Below, piece by piece: positions 8,546-18,039 of a stretch of DNA of 64,000 nt. This DNA comes from JACNKV01 sp964422145 (GTDB taxonomy: Bacteria > Fidelibacterota > Marinisomatia > Marinisomatales > JACNKV01). The position numbers were made by a program, and so were the translations under genes. The first letter of the stretch is position 1. Every line of letters begins with the position of its first letter. Location: assembly GCA_964422145.1 (NCBI GenBank), contig CAYQZV010000003.1, forward strand, positions 124,001-188,000, written 5' to 3'. The notes below the pieces were generated by a model that was not told where the DNA came from, ran no database searches, and saw nothing but the letters and a program-made list of their open reading frames with translations.

Positions 8546-9757
8546 ATGATGGATCACATTCGTCAAGACTTTCCTTTTTTATCCCAGAAAAATCGTGGGA
8601 AACCTCTCATTTATCTCGACAGCGCAGCCACGACACAAAAACCAAATCAAGTCATCGATGCTGTGTCGGATTACTACCGGACTAACAATGCCAATGTGCA
8701 TCGGGGAATTTACGAATTAAGCGAGCGCGCGACCGAAGCGTATGAAAACGTTCGGCTGTCCGTGTCTAATTTCATTAACTCAGCAGACCCTCGTTCTATT
8801 GTTTTCACCAGCGGGACGACCGAATCGATCAATTTGGTGGCATATGCATGGGGACGGAAAAATCTGAAACCCGGCGATGAAATTTTAATCACCGAAATGG
8901 AGCATCACAGCAATATCATTCCTTGGCAATTAGCTGCTCGGGATACCGGAGCGACTCTTCGGTACATTCCGATTTTAGAAAACGGAACGCTCGACCTTTC
9001 AGATCCGGATAGATATTTCACCGAAAAAACCAAGATCGTCAGTATGATTCATCAGTCGAATGTATTCGGAACGGTCAATCCGGTGAAACAAATTATTAAA
9101 CTGGCGAAATCGGCCGGTGCATTGACATTAGTCGATGCTGCTCAAAGCATTCCGCATTCATCTGTGGATGTTCAGGATCTTGATTGTGATTTTCTGACAT
9201 TTTCCGGACATAAAATGCTGGCACCGACCGGAGTAGGGGTTCTATATGGAAAAACACATATCTTGGAGGAAATGAGTCCGTTTTTTGGCGGTGGAGAAAT
9301 GATCAGTTCCGTTTCGATGACATCTGCGACATGGAATGAAATCCCGTATAAATTTGAAGCGGGTACACCAAAAATCGCCCAAGTTGTCGGGTTAGGTGCT
9401 GCATTGGATTATCTGAACACAATTACAATGGATACCGTTCACGAACACGGGCAGAAGTTGCTTCACTACGCGATGAATCGTTTATCGGAGATTCCCGGTA
9501 TGACCATCCATGGGGAAGCAGAACGCCGCGGATCGGTTCTCAGTTTCAGTGTCGAGAATGTTCATCCGCATGATTTAGCACAATTTCTGGATCAAGACGG
9601 AGTAGCCGTTCGTGCCGGACATCACTGTGCACAACCAATCATGACGAAACTCGGCGTCAGTTCGACCGCCAGAGCCAGTTTTTACATTTACAATACAAAA
9701 AATGATATTGATGCATTGGTTCAAAGCATCATCAACACGAAGAAAATTTTCTCATAA
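8546..9757 (+). CDS. sufS: Cysteine desulfurase SufS
   Basis: Group II PLP-dependent cysteine desulfurase that supplies persulfide sulfur to SufU. The PLP lysine is in SGHKML (Lys223 from the chosen start), and the catalytic cysteine is in RAGHHCAQP (Cys361), with LDSAATTQKP and EHHSN also conserved. The ATG at 8546 leaves a 4-base gap after sufT, in line with the rest of the operon. An in-frame ATG at 8528 would overlap sufT by 14 bases and add six unconserved residues. Last gene of the suf operon. Confidence 0.95.
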   Translation: MMDHIRQDFPFLSQKNRGKPLIYLDSAATTQKPNQVIDAVSDYYRTNNANVHRGIYELSERATEAYENVRLSVSNFINSADPRSIVFTSGTTESINLVAYAWGRKNLKPGDEILITEMEHHSNIIPWQLAARDTGATLRYIPILENGTLDLSDPDRYFTEKTKIVSMIHQSNVFGTVNPVKQIIKLAKSAGALTLVDAAQSIPHSSVDVQDLDCDFLTFSGHKMLAPTGVGVLYGKTHILEEMSPFFGGGEMISSVSMTSATWNEIPYKFEAGTPKIAQVVGLGAALDYLNTITMDTVHEHGQKLLHYAMNRLSEIPGMTIHGEAERRGSVLSFSVENVHPHDLAQFLDQDGVAVRAGHHCAQPIMTKLGVSSTARASFYIYNTKNDIDALVQSIINTKKIFS

Positions 9758-9821
9758 TGTATCCGATGACTTCGGGAAGATAATCTTGGTCATTCTTAAC
9801 GGGTAATTCGTAATTTCAGCC

Positions 9822-11192
9822 ATGCGCCTTCTGAACAGATATATCCAAAAAGAACTCTACCTCCCCTTTATCTTTTCATTATTGATCATCATTTTCATTT
9901 TATTCGTTCAGTTTTTACTTCGCGCTCTAGATCGTTTCCTCGGCAAAGGACTGGATGTTTTAACGATCTTAGAATATCTCTTTCTTAATCTTGGCTGGAT
10001 TGTCGCATTATCCGTACCGATGGCGGTATTGATCGCCACGCTGATGACATTCGGACGTATGTCTGAAGACAACGAAATCAACGCAATGCGATCCTCAGGG
10101 ATCAGTTTCCTCACCGTGATACGCCCTGCTCTGTATTTTGGTGTTACAGTAGCACTCATCCTCATCTACTTCAATAATTTCATCCTCCCGGAGATGAACT
10201 TCCGTGCACGTATCTTATCCGGTGATATTTACCGAAAACGTCCGGGATTGAATATCGATCCGGGACATTTTATCAATGACCTTCCTGATTACAGCATGAT
10301 CATTCGAGATAAAGAAAATGATGTGATGAAAGACGTCAGGATATTCAGCAAAGCATCTCAAACCGAATCTCAGACCAGTATCTATGCCGAAACGGGGAAA
10401 TTGTCTACACTGGATGATGCCACCGTCCTTGAACTGAATAACGGAGAAATCCACGAACTGGATCTTAAGGATTTCGGGAATTACCGCCGCATCGAATTTG
10501 AGCGTCATCGTATTGTCATTCCGACAGATAATCTCATGCTCAACAGACGGGATTCATCAAATCGAACGGATCGGGAAATGACGATTCCGATGATGATCGC
10601 TAAGCATAAATCGTACCAAAAACGAGTGGATAATGTTCAAAATCGCCTGGGCAGAGCTTTTTACCGCGTAATTGAGGATTCCATCCGGCCGCCCACGCTT
10701 GACCTTGCGTTATCGATCGTTGACTCATTGAGAACTAACGTCGAGGAAGACACAACCCTTTTTATCTCTGCGAGACGAACTGAAAATCGGAAACTCAAAA
10801 CACTTGAACGGCAGGTGAAAAATGAATTCAATCTGCTGAACAGCTACATCAAAAGCCAGAATAAATACGAAGTGGAGATCCATAAAAAGTTTTCACTGCC
10901 GTTTGCCTGTATCCTCTTTGTGTTGGTGGGTTCATCGTTGGGTGTGTTGGCAAGAAAAGGAGGGTTTGTCATCGGGACAACGCTGAGTTTCGGGTTCTTT
11001 TTGGTCTACTATATTTTGCTGATCGGCGGTGAAGATATGGCTGATCGGAATATTGTCAGTCCGGCGGTTGGGTTATGGACACCGAACATCATCTTGCTGA
11101 TCGCAGCATTATACTTGACGCTTCATACCGTGAGAGAACGAACGCCCTTTCAGATCAATTGGCCGACGTTCCGAAAGAAAAAATCAGACTAA
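9822..11192 (+). CDS. LptF/LptG-family LPS-export permease
   Basis: 456-residue YjgP/YjgQ-family inner-membrane protein. Three N-terminal membrane segments (about 12-35, 55-75, 97-120) include the conserved GRMSEDNEINAMRSSGIS. A periplasmic jellyroll-like region (about 130-250), an unusually long charged stretch (about 255-350), and three C-terminal helices follow. LptF/G with LptB extracts lipopolysaccharide from the inner membrane. Only one copy is visible here, so LptF versus LptG is not decided. It is 1 base upstream of the next gene. Confidence 0.88.
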   Translation: MRLLNRYIQKELYLPFIFSLLIIIFILFVQFLLRALDRFLGKGLDVLTILEYLFLNLGWIVALSVPMAVLIATLMTFGRMSEDNEINAMRSSGISFLTVIRPALYFGVTVALILIYFNNFILPEMNFRARILSGDIYRKRPGLNIDPGHFINDLPDYSMIIRDKENDVMKDVRIFSKASQTESQTSIYAETGKLSTLDDATVLELNNGEIHELDLKDFGNYRRIEFERHRIVIPTDNLMLNRRDSSNRTDREMTIPMMIAKHKSYQKRVDNVQNRLGRAFYRVIEDSIRPPTLDLALSIVDSLRTNVEEDTTLFISARRTENRKLKTLERQVKNEFNLLNSYIKSQNKYEVEIHKKFSLPFACILFVLVGSSLGVLARKGGFVIGTTLSFGFFLVYYILLIGGEDMADRNIVSPAVGLWTPNIILLIAALYLTLHTVRERTPFQINWPTFRKKKSD

Positions 11193-11193
11193 G

Positions 11194-14169
11194 ATGAAGT
11201 CATATCTTATTCAAGGACTGGCGTTAACTGTCATCTTCTTTTTCATGGGATGTGCCCAAACCATCCCGGTTCAAAACGGATACGATTATTCGTCGATGGA
11301 TCGTTTGACGAAGAAAGTCCACAAAAAAGCTGAAACATTTATACACAACGCGTGGGATGGTCACTATTCCTTTACGCTGCATGAGGATGTAAAAATCCAA
11401 TCCATTCGTCTTGACCGCAAGAATAAAACCATTTTGATCGAGTTCAATCCGGCATTTTCATACGGCCCGATGCGGCAAAATATCCATGATGATATATATT
11501 ACGAACTGAAGAAATCACTTGGATGGCGGTTCAGAAATTACTCTGTTGTTATCAGAACATTGGGTCGCCCGATCAGCGAATTGATACCGAATCTTTATCG
11601 AAAAGATTTTGATCTGTCAAGAATCCCTGCAAAAAGCAGCTCTTCGGTACCGCATATCACTCATTTAAGTACGCCTTATACCATTTCTTCCGGACTACTG
11701 AATACGCATTTAGCGGTCTGGCATAGTCACGGTTGGTATTATAATAATGAAATTGACCGCTGGGAGTGGATGCGTCCGCGGCTTTTTCAGACAGTAGAAG
11801 ATCTGCTGCCAATGTCGTTTACCATCCCATACCTTTTCCCGATGTTGGAAAAATCAGGAGCCAATCTATATGTCCCTCGAGAGCGAGACCCGCAGCCTTT
11901 AGAATTTATTTCTGATCAAGATTCCAATGATGATTCCGTAAAAGAAACCGGAAATTGGATTACCTCAAGCAATCCCGGATATGCCATCGGATCTCCTCCG
12001 TATAAAACAGGAGATAACCCATTTACACTTGGAACCTTTCGCTATACTACAACCGACACGATGACCACATCATCCACCGTTTGGATCGCTGATATACCCA
12101 AAACGGATAACTACGCTGTATATATTTCGTACGGCAAGTTAGATTCTGCGATAAGTGATGCACAGTATACAGTGCATCATGCCGGAGGATCTACACCGGT
12201 TTCAATCAATCAACAGATGGGATACGAAACGTGGGTTTATTTGGGCACCTTTCTATTTCATCAAGGTCAAAGTCCATCTTCCGGAAGTGTCGAGTTAACC
12301 AATAAAAGCCAAACTCCGGGAAAACTCATCTCTGCAGATGCGGTTCGTTTCGGCGGCGGAATGGGGAATATCGTACGCGAGGGTAAAACGAGTAATCGTC
12401 CTCGATATTTGGAAAGTTCAAGGTATTATCTGCAGAACGCAGGGATGCCGGATTCATTGTACACCGTTCATGCCGATACTAACGATTACAAAGATGATTA
12501 TCAACGCGGTGAATGGGTGAATTATCTCAAAGGAAAACCGTACGGCCCCAGCACAAATCGAGAAATTGACGGGTTGAAGATTCCGATCGATCTTGCCGTG
12601 GCGTTTCACACCGATGCCGGGATCGAAAAAGACAGTTCGGTCGGAACATTAGCCATCTACAGATTAATCGATGAACTTGAATCGGAGTTCTTCCCTGATT
12701 CCACATCCCGAATGGCTAACCGTGATCTTGCGGATATTATCCAAACTCAGATCGTCAGCGATATTCAAGCGAAATACGACCCGAACTGGACTCGGCGTGA
12801 ATTATGGGATGCCGATTACCGATCCGCAAGAACGCCGAACGTTCCGACGGTATTGCTTGAGCTTCTCTCCCATCAGAATTTCTATGATATGCAGTTTGCG
12901 CTCGACCCACAATTTAGGTTTGATGTCAGCCGAAGCATATACAAAGGCATTTTAAAATACATCGCGAATCGTGATCAGCGGGATTATGTCGTTCATCCGC
13001 TTCCGGTGGATCATTTTGCCATCGATCTTCTGGATTCGCATCAAGTCAACCTGCGGTGGAAACCAGTTGACGATCCATTGGAAAACACCGCAGCACCGAC
13101 TCATTATCGGGTGTATCAACGGATCGATGACGGCGGATTTGATAACGGGTTTCTCGTTGATACAACCGACATCATTCTGAATGATCTTCAGCACGGCAAG
13201 ATCTACAGTTTTAAGATCGCGGCGGTGAACAACGGCGGAGAGAGTTTTCCGTCGGAAATTTTATCGGTTTGCCTGAATGGTGATCATGACAACCCTGTAT
13301 TGATCGTCAACGGATTTGACCGCATCTCCGGACCGACATCGATTTCGAAAAACGGATTCGAAGGGTTCACCAATTTTGCCGATGAAGGCGTTCCTGATCG
13401 TTATGATCTTAATTTCACCGGGGCTCAGTTTGACTTTTCACCCGAATCTGAATGGACGACGAACGATTTACCCGGACATGGTGCCAGCCATGCTGATTAT
13501 GAAACGAAAATTCTCCCCGGAAATACTTTTGATTTTGTTTACACACATGGCGTTTCGATCAAGAACGCCGGATATTCGTTTGTTTCGGCGAGTGACGAAG
13601 CCGTTGAGGATATCACATTTGACCTCACACAATTCAATATTGTGGATCTGATTCTTGGAGAAGAAAAAACATCCTATGCCTTACCGGACAGTTCGGTTCA
13701 ATTTGAAGTGATCTCCGATATGATGCGGGCAAAGCTAACCCAATACTGCCTGAACGGCGGGAATCTCTTCCTCTCCGGAGCCTATATCGGAACGGATCTA
13801 TTCAAAGATAAAGAGGAATCGCATCCAAATGTTCTATTTGCACAGAAAGTACTGAAATTCAATTGGACAACGGATCATGCCTCCGCTTCGGGGAATGTGT
13901 TTGGAATAAATAAAGCGAGCAAATTAGGAAGGTTTAAATATAATCAAGGATATCATCCGAGTACGTATAAAGTAGAATCACCGGATGCAATTGATCCGAT
14001 TCCGGGTGTGTCTGCTTCCCTCCTGCGTTACGGTGATAATCACTTCAGTGCCGGCACAGTGTATCAAGGCAGTTATAAAACCGTTGTGTTGGGCTTCCCG
14101 TTTGAGACGATTATTCATCAAGAGGATCGGGATGAATTGATGAAGGTTGTGATGGGGATGGTGGACTGA
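11194..14169 (+). CDS. Amidase-like lipoprotein with golvesin-like insert, Fn3 and C-terminal domain
   Basis: 991 residues with lipobox FFMGC (Cys20). The frame shows an Amidase_3 (N-acetylmuramoyl-L-alanine amidase) domain in two pieces: HSHGW (His177/179) and PRERDPQ before, then HTDAG (His472) and VLLELLSHQNF (Glu556) after, an insertion of about 150 residues (255-400). The insert resembles the golvesin/Xly carbohydrate-binding domain. A fibronectin type III domain (about 610-700) and a long C-terminal domain ending in a GATase-like segment (TQYCLNGGNLFLSGAYIG) follow. Comparable proteins in Bacteroidetes are often labelled xanthan lyase. A cell-wall hydrolase anchored at the outer membrane is the best reading; substrate is uncertain. 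Confidence 0.72.
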   Translation: MKSYLIQGLALTVIFFFMGCAQTIPVQNGYDYSSMDRLTKKVHKKAETFIHNAWDGHYSFTLHEDVKIQSIRLDRKNKTILIEFNPAFSYGPMRQNIHDDIYYELKKSLGWRFRNYSVVIRTLGRPISELIPNLYRKDFDLSRIPAKSSSSVPHITHLSTPYTISSGLLNTHLAVWHSHGWYYNNEIDRWEWMRPRLFQTVEDLLPMSFTIPYLFPMLEKSGANLYVPRERDPQPLEFISDQDSNDDSVKETGNWITSSNPGYAIGSPPYKTGDNPFTLGTFRYTTTDTMTTSSTVWIADIPKTDNYAVYISYGKLDSAISDAQYTVHHAGGSTPVSINQQMGYETWVYLGTFLFHQGQSPSSGSVELTNKSQTPGKLISADAVRFGGGMGNIVREGKTSNRPRYLESSRYYLQNAGMPDSLYTVHADTNDYKDDYQRGEWVNYLKGKPYGPSTNREIDGLKIPIDLAVAFHTDAGIEKDSSVGTLAIYRLIDELESEFFPDSTSRMANRDLADIIQTQIVSDIQAKYDPNWTRRELWDADYRSARTPNVPTVLLELLSHQNFYDMQFALDPQFRFDVSRSIYKGILKYIANRDQRDYVVHPLPVDHFAIDLLDSHQVNLRWKPVDDPLENTAAPTHYRVYQRIDDGGFDNGFLVDTTDIILNDLQHGKIYSFKIAAVNNGGESFPSEILSVCLNGDHDNPVLIVNGFDRISGPTSISKNGFEGFTNFADEGVPDRYDLNFTGAQFDFSPESEWTTNDLPGHGASHADYETKILPGNTFDFVYTHGVSIKNAGYSFVSASDEAVEDITFDLTQFNIVDLILGEEKTSYALPDSSVQFEVISDMMRAKLTQYCLNGGNLFLSGAYIGTDLFKDKEESHPNVLFAQKVLKFNWTTDHASASGNVFGINKASKLGRFKYNQGYHPSTYKVESPDAIDPIPGVSASLLRYGDNHFSAGTVYQGSYKTVVLGFPFETIIHQEDRDELMKVVMGMVD

Positions 14170-14181
14170 TAAATTACTAAT

Positions 14182-14379
14182 TTAGAAATGTGCTGGAGAC
14201 AGATCAATTTCTATTTCTGTTGTAATTTGGTTTTTAAAACACTCCGCATGACAATACCAAACTTGCCAATTTTCATTCAACGTTTCTACAGTAACACTAC
14301 ATGGATCAATGTCGGTTTTTTCAATCTGATTTCCGCAGAAACAGCACGGTCCCATTTCTATCAGTTTATCTTCACTCAT
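14182..14379 (-). CDS. 65-residue cysteine-rich protein
   Basis: Encodes 65 residues with Cys at 12, 13, 15, 27, 43 and 47 (PCCFCG, DPCSV, YCHAECF), likely a zinc site. A longer in-frame reading to 14496 exists, but GGAG sits 9 bases before the ATG at 14379 and the extra N-terminal part overlaps the neighbouring lipoprotein gene, so the short start is chosen. It ends 12 bases from the convergent amidase gene. Function unknown; LNENWQVWYCHAECF looks like a conserved zinc-finger core. Confidence 0.72.
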   Translation of the reverse strand: MSEDKLIEMGPCCFCGNQIEKTDIDPCSVTVETLNENWQVWYCHAECFKNQITTEIEIDLSPAHF

Positions 14380-14416
14380 TAATAAAATCTCCGTATGAAT
14401 GTATAAGGTTATAAAT

Positions 14417-14929
14417 CTATTTAATAAAAATTGTTTTCCAATCGCAAGTGTCAGTCTCAGATTGAACTTCAAATTTGCAGATGCGTGACTCTCCATAGAT
14501 TTGTTTAAATCGGATATAGTATTTGCCTGAATCTAAACGGGTACTAAAGAGTGTATCCTTTTCTTGCAGGATATTTGAATAGAAAAGCTTCATATTCTGT
14601 GATGTGGGCAACTGAAATCTAATGTCAGTATTGGGGCTATATGGACTCCTTGAGGTCGAAGAATCATTCAAAACATATCCGTGGCATGGTACTTCACCGG
14701 AATTATAGACAGCAAATTTGCGGATATAATGACCGCTGTGGTACTTATTTGTATCCGGAGTAAATTTATAAAGATCTACCTTAAAATCCTCGTTATCTAT
14801 TTCCATAATTAAGTCGACGTGAAACGATTCAATTTTTTTTTGAACTAACTTATCTTGTAAGCCATTATCCAAACTAATTCCACAGGATAACAGAGATATT
14901 AACAAGAGGTTCATAATTAACTTTGCCAT
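14417..14929 (-). CDS. Predicted lipoprotein of unknown function
   Basis: 170 residues starting MAKLIMNLLLISLLSC, a lipoprotein signal with lipobox Cys16. GGAGG lies 6 bases before ATG 14929, which favours this start over an in-frame ATG at 14968. The mature part is beta-rich (FHVDLIMEI, KYYIRFKQIYG) and resembles small DUF-type periplasmic or outer-membrane lipoproteins, with no catalytic motif seen. A repeated sequence pair lies upstream (14991-15013 and 15034-15065). Confidence 0.68.
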   Translation of the reverse strand: MAKLIMNLLLISLLSCGISLDNGLQDKLVQKKIESFHVDLIMEIDNEDFKVDLYKFTPDTNKYHSGHYIRKFAVYNSGEVPCHGYVLNDSSTSRSPYSPNTDIRFQLPTSQNMKLFYSNILQEKDTLFSTRLDSGKYYIRFKQIYGESRICKFEVQSETDTCDWKTIFIK

Positions 14930-14990
14930 ACTAATCCTCCATTTGAGATTCTTGGTACATATCACCATGTAAATACAGAATGTGAGTTTT

Positions 14991-15013
14991 TCATATGTAT
15001 TCGAATTATTTTT
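14991..15013. repeat. Short repeat A, copy 1
   Basis: 23 bases matching 16681-16703 at 21 positions in the same orientation (core TCGAATTATTTTT). Both copies lie 60-100 bases upstream of a minus-strand gene start (14929 and 16601). Promoter element versus dispersed repeat cannot be told. Confidence 0.45.
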
Positions 15014-15033
15014 TTGTACTCTCTCGAATTTTA

Positions 15034-15065
15034 CAACCGCCTTTCCCGAAAAGTCCAGTTTTAAT
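15034..15065. repeat. Short repeat B, copy 1
   Basis: 32 bases matching 17883-17914 at 24 positions, with an exact AAAGTCCAG core and a trailing TTAAT. Both copies lie about 90-135 bases upstream of a minus-strand gene (the lipoprotein at 14929 and rsgA at 17795). Confidence 0.4.
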
Positions 15066-15097
15066 TAACCCAGAATGATTTAGTAATATTGGAGTTA

Positions 15098-16108
15098 CTA
15101 CTTGAGACGATCATTCATCAAAAATTCAAGAACCTTTTTATTTACCCTATCTGCTTGCTCCACGGTTAATAGATGACCAGCATCAGGAATAATCTCCGTT
15201 TCTACGTGTGGAGCAAACGTATTAAGACGTTCAACAGCTTTCTTGGCAGGATACAGTTTCTCATTCTCTCCGACTAAAAACAGTGTTGGGACGGTAATTT
15301 GCTGCAACTCACTATCAGTTAAAACAGTCGGTGTCACCGGCATACGAAATCTATACGATTTAAGACCCATCATTGCATCATCAATTAAATCATTTAGCTG
15401 TTTTATACTGGTTTCATCTTTTTTCTTTAACATATCCTCACCGAGCCACTCTACCATAAATTTTTTCATAAAATAGCGATGAGGTATGGCGGACAAAATA
15501 CCCCGCCACGCCCATTCTCCGGGAAAATTAAAAAGCGTAGCAGATGGGGCAATCCAAACAGCTTTGTTTAATCTATCAGGATAATGTAGTGTATATTGAC
15601 TTGTTAACCAGCCGCCAAATGAAAGTCCCATAAGGTTAACTCTTTCAAGGTCAAGAGCAAGAAATAACTCATTGAGCCAATTCATCATATCATTGGAGTT
15701 TTTAATATTTCGTTTATTTACACTTCGACCATAATCGTAAATGTTGTCTACAGCATATACCCGGTATTGTTCGGACAATGCTTTAATATTGGGCATCCAA
15801 ATAAGAGAGGACGCACTTGTTGACGGCAGCAATACCAATGGATGACCATTTGTTGGTCCGCTGATACGAACAAACGTTTTTCCATATGAAGTTTCGATCA
15901 TTCTCGTTTCCGAAATAACAGGCCATTCCTCCGCTCTCTTATCATAATAGTTTAGATATCGTTCCTGTGCTTTTTCCGATTTAAATGGATAATACTCAGG
16001 CATTTTTGCCATATCTACTTCAGAAAACAGGGATGTTAAAAACCAAGAAGAGGCTGCAATAAATGTAATGAATAGGATGCCTATCCCTATGAAAAGTTTT
16101 TTTAACAT
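15098..16108 (-). CDS. Membrane-anchored alpha/beta hydrolase
   Basis: 336 residues. An N-terminal hydrophobic segment (about 5-28) suggests a membrane anchor or uncleaved signal. The alpha/beta-hydrolase core has the nucleophile elbow GLSFGGW, an oxyanion-loop region HPLVLLPSTSAS, an acidic position in LVGENEKLYP and the catalytic His in IPDAGHLL. Such proteins are esterases or lipases; the substrate is not predictable. Its nearest neighbour is a small four-helix membrane protein 70 bases upstream on the same strand. Confidence 0.88.
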   Translation of the reverse strand: MLKKLFIGIGILFITFIAASSWFLTSLFSEVDMAKMPEYYPFKSEKAQERYLNYYDKRAEEWPVISETRMIETSYGKTFVRISGPTNGHPLVLLPSTSASSLIWMPNIKALSEQYRVYAVDNIYDYGRSVNKRNIKNSNDMMNWLNELFLALDLERVNLMGLSFGGWLTSQYTLHYPDRLNKAVWIAPSATLFNFPGEWAWRGILSAIPHRYFMKKFMVEWLGEDMLKKKDETSIKQLNDLIDDAMMGLKSYRFRMPVTPTVLTDSELQQITVPTLFLVGENEKLYPAKKAVERLNTFAPHVETEIIPDAGHLLTVEQADRVNKKVLEFLMNDRLK

Positions 16109-16178
16109 TGATACCTTTCGTGGAGCGTAGTTCCTATTCGCATTTTTTCATTTCATTTTTTTTAGATACTGGATTCAA

Positions 16179-16601
16179 TCATTCAGGGGTACGAAGAGTT
16201 TTTCGAAGGAACCATCCTAATGCCAATTCTAAAATACCTATGCAGAAATACAACGAATGTAACCAATGAATAGATTGAATCCAGTAGACTTGAATTGTGA
16301 TCCATGCGACCAAGAAAGCTCCTAATGCCAAAGCGATCTCTGCTGCATAGTGAGCGAGTTTGAAACTGAAAACACTACCCGCAATACTGCCAAAGCCGTT
16401 CACAGTTAAAAGCACTATTCCGGGAATCAGAAAGTCGGCAAAAGGGGTACGATCGAGCATGTCTAAAGGCACCCCCAGCATGCTGCCGTTTGGTTCCAAA
16501 ACAAGCGTCAAACCTCCTCCAACCGCTCCCAGGCCAATGAATAACTGCAGGATTCCCAGTAATTTGGCTAATCGTTTACTTTTTTTCTCTGTATTATTCA
16601 T
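16179..16601 (-). CDS. Small four-helix membrane protein
   Basis: 140 residues with a charged N-terminus (MNNTEKKSKR) and four hydrophobic segments (about 14-35, 57-78, 85-107, 113-133), ending in a basic tail. AGGAGAA precedes the ATG. No family recognised. It lies between the hydrolase and rsgA and has a copy of repeat A upstream. Confidence 0.7.
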   Translation of the reverse strand: MNNTEKKSKRLAKLLGILQLFIGLGAVGGGLTLVLEPNGSMLGVPLDMLDRTPFADFLIPGIVLLTVNGFGSIAGSVFSFKLAHYAAEIALALGAFLVAWITIQVYWIQSIHWLHSLYFCIGILELALGWFLRKTLRTPE

Positions 16602-16680
16602 TTTCGGAATTTTCTCCTAATTCAATATAATAAAGTTAGTTTCAGGTTGTGAAATAAAGCAGATTCGACATGTAAGTTAT

Positions 16681-16703
16681 TCATATTTACTCGAATTATT
16701 TTT
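16681..16703. repeat. Short repeat A, copy 2
   Basis: Counterpart of 14991-15013 (21 of 23 bases identical, same orientation), upstream of the gene starting at 16601. Confidence 0.45.
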
Positions 16704-16721
16704 GTTGCTGAAATAGGTTTA

Positions 16722-17795
16722 TTACCTACTTTTGTTCTTACTTTTCTTATAATTTTTTACAAATTTCCCAAATTCTTTGTCTTTTCTTCGCCGGTCGGTC
16801 ACGGATGATTCAAAATGTACTTTTTCTCTCTCTATTTTCAAATAGTTCTCATAGGAGGCTTTATCGATCTCTCCCTTTTCTATGGATTCAAGAACGGAAC
16901 ACTCAATCTCATGGGTATGCGTACAATCTTTAAATTTACAGTTCTGAGAAAGTTCAGAAATGGCATCCAAAGTCATTTCTAATCCGTCCGGTGTTTCGAC
17001 AATACCCACTTCTCTCATACCCGGATTATCAATTAAAATCCCGCCATCATCGAGGATAATTAATTCTCTGTGACTTGTAACGTGTCTTCCTTTATTCGTG
17101 CTGTCGCTAATTCTATCCGTTCTCATAATGGTTTTGCCGGAAAGATTATTCAGCAAGGATGATTTTCCAACACCGGACGAACCCAGCAGACAATACGTTT
17201 TCCCTTTGGTAATCATTTCCTTTACCGGTTCATACCCGCAAAGGGTTTCATTGCTAACGGCATGAATCGGAACATGTTTAATGCGTGTTGTTACACGGTC
17301 CAAGATTTCATTGAGTCGAGATTCAGTGATTAAATCAATTTTACTAAGAATGATGACAGGTTTGACTTGAGATGAATTGCAAATGGTCAGATATCTCTCC
17401 AGCCGGTTCATGTTAAAATCCTGGTCTATGGCTTGAATGATAAAAGCATAATCAATATTTACGGCAATTATCTGGATCTCACCGAATCGGCCGACAGCCT
17501 TTCGTTTAATCACAGAAAATCTCGGTAGAATTTTATGGATGATGGAGACATCGGAATCATAAGGTGTCAAAGCGACCCAATCACCGACGGCAGGAAAATC
17601 TTCACGACTATTTGCCGTGAAGCGCATAGTGCCTGTTATTTTCGCTTTAAACTCACCGTGAACGGTTTTGACGATGTATCTGTCTTTGTGTTCTGAAATG
17701 ATCCTTCCAATCTCAAAACGATCCAAACCTTGCTCAATCCTGAATTTCTCAAGATTTTGACGATATCCTAAGTCTTCTAATTTTATTTCAGACAT
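16722..17795 (-). CDS. rsgA: Ribosome small-subunit-dependent GTPase RsgA
   Basis: 357 residues with an OB-fold N-terminal domain (about 25-95) and a circularly permuted GTPase domain, in which SKID (G4) precedes the P-loop GSSGVGKSS (G1) and DNPGMRE (G3). A C-terminal zinc finger CX4CXHX5C lies in NCKFKDCTHTHEIEC. RsgA checks late 30S maturation and releases RbfA. Domain order and zinc ligands are complete, so function should be intact. It is the one housekeeping gene in an otherwise accessory minus-strand stretch. Confidence 0.95.
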   Translation of the reverse strand: MSEIKLEDLGYRQNLEKFRIEQGLDRFEIGRIISEHKDRYIVKTVHGEFKAKITGTMRFTANSREDFPAVGDWVALTPYDSDVSIIHKILPRFSVIKRKAVGRFGEIQIIAVNIDYAFIIQAIDQDFNMNRLERYLTICNSSQVKPVIILSKIDLITESRLNEILDRVTTRIKHVPIHAVSNETLCGYEPVKEMITKGKTYCLLGSSGVGKSSLLNNLSGKTIMRTDRISDSTNKGRHVTSHRELIILDDGGILIDNPGMREVGIVETPDGLEMTLDAISELSQNCKFKDCTHTHEIECSVLESIEKGEIDKASYENYLKIEREKVHFESSVTDRRRKDKEFGKFVKNYKKSKNKSR

Positions 17796-18039
17796 ATTCC
17801 TGGGTTGGGTAAACGTGGGTTTTGAACGATGATAATATGATTCATTTCTCGCAAACCTGATGAATAAGGCAATAAAAGTATACGACCGTTATTCTCGTAA
17901 AGTCCAGCATTAATCACTTCAGTGCTGTGTCGTTTTATTAAAGCGTTTTAATTGAGGTTACAGGGTTGACGTAGTCTATTGTTCAGGCGGTGCGGTGTAA
18001 ACTAAGCGTACTGTAGTTTGCTTTCGAAACAACGTCCTG
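17796..18039. other. Intergenic stretch upstream of rsgA
   Basis: 244 bases with no convincing gene. It holds repeat B copy 2 (17883-17914) and a small hairpin (AAACTA/TAGTTT arms around 18000-18020). On the minus strand the stop codon of the broken gene upstream is embedded in ATCTAAC, which resembles an integron R'' half-site, but no partner GTTRRRY was found at the expected distance. Confidence 0.4.
17883..17914. repeat. Short repeat B, copy 2
   Basis: Counterpart of 15034-15065 (24 of 32 bases identical, same orientation), about 90 bases upstream of the rsgA start. Confidence 0.4.

Noticed and set aside
14380..14496. Longer form of the small cysteine protein
   Set aside because: Overlaps the lipoprotein gene and lacks a ribosome site.
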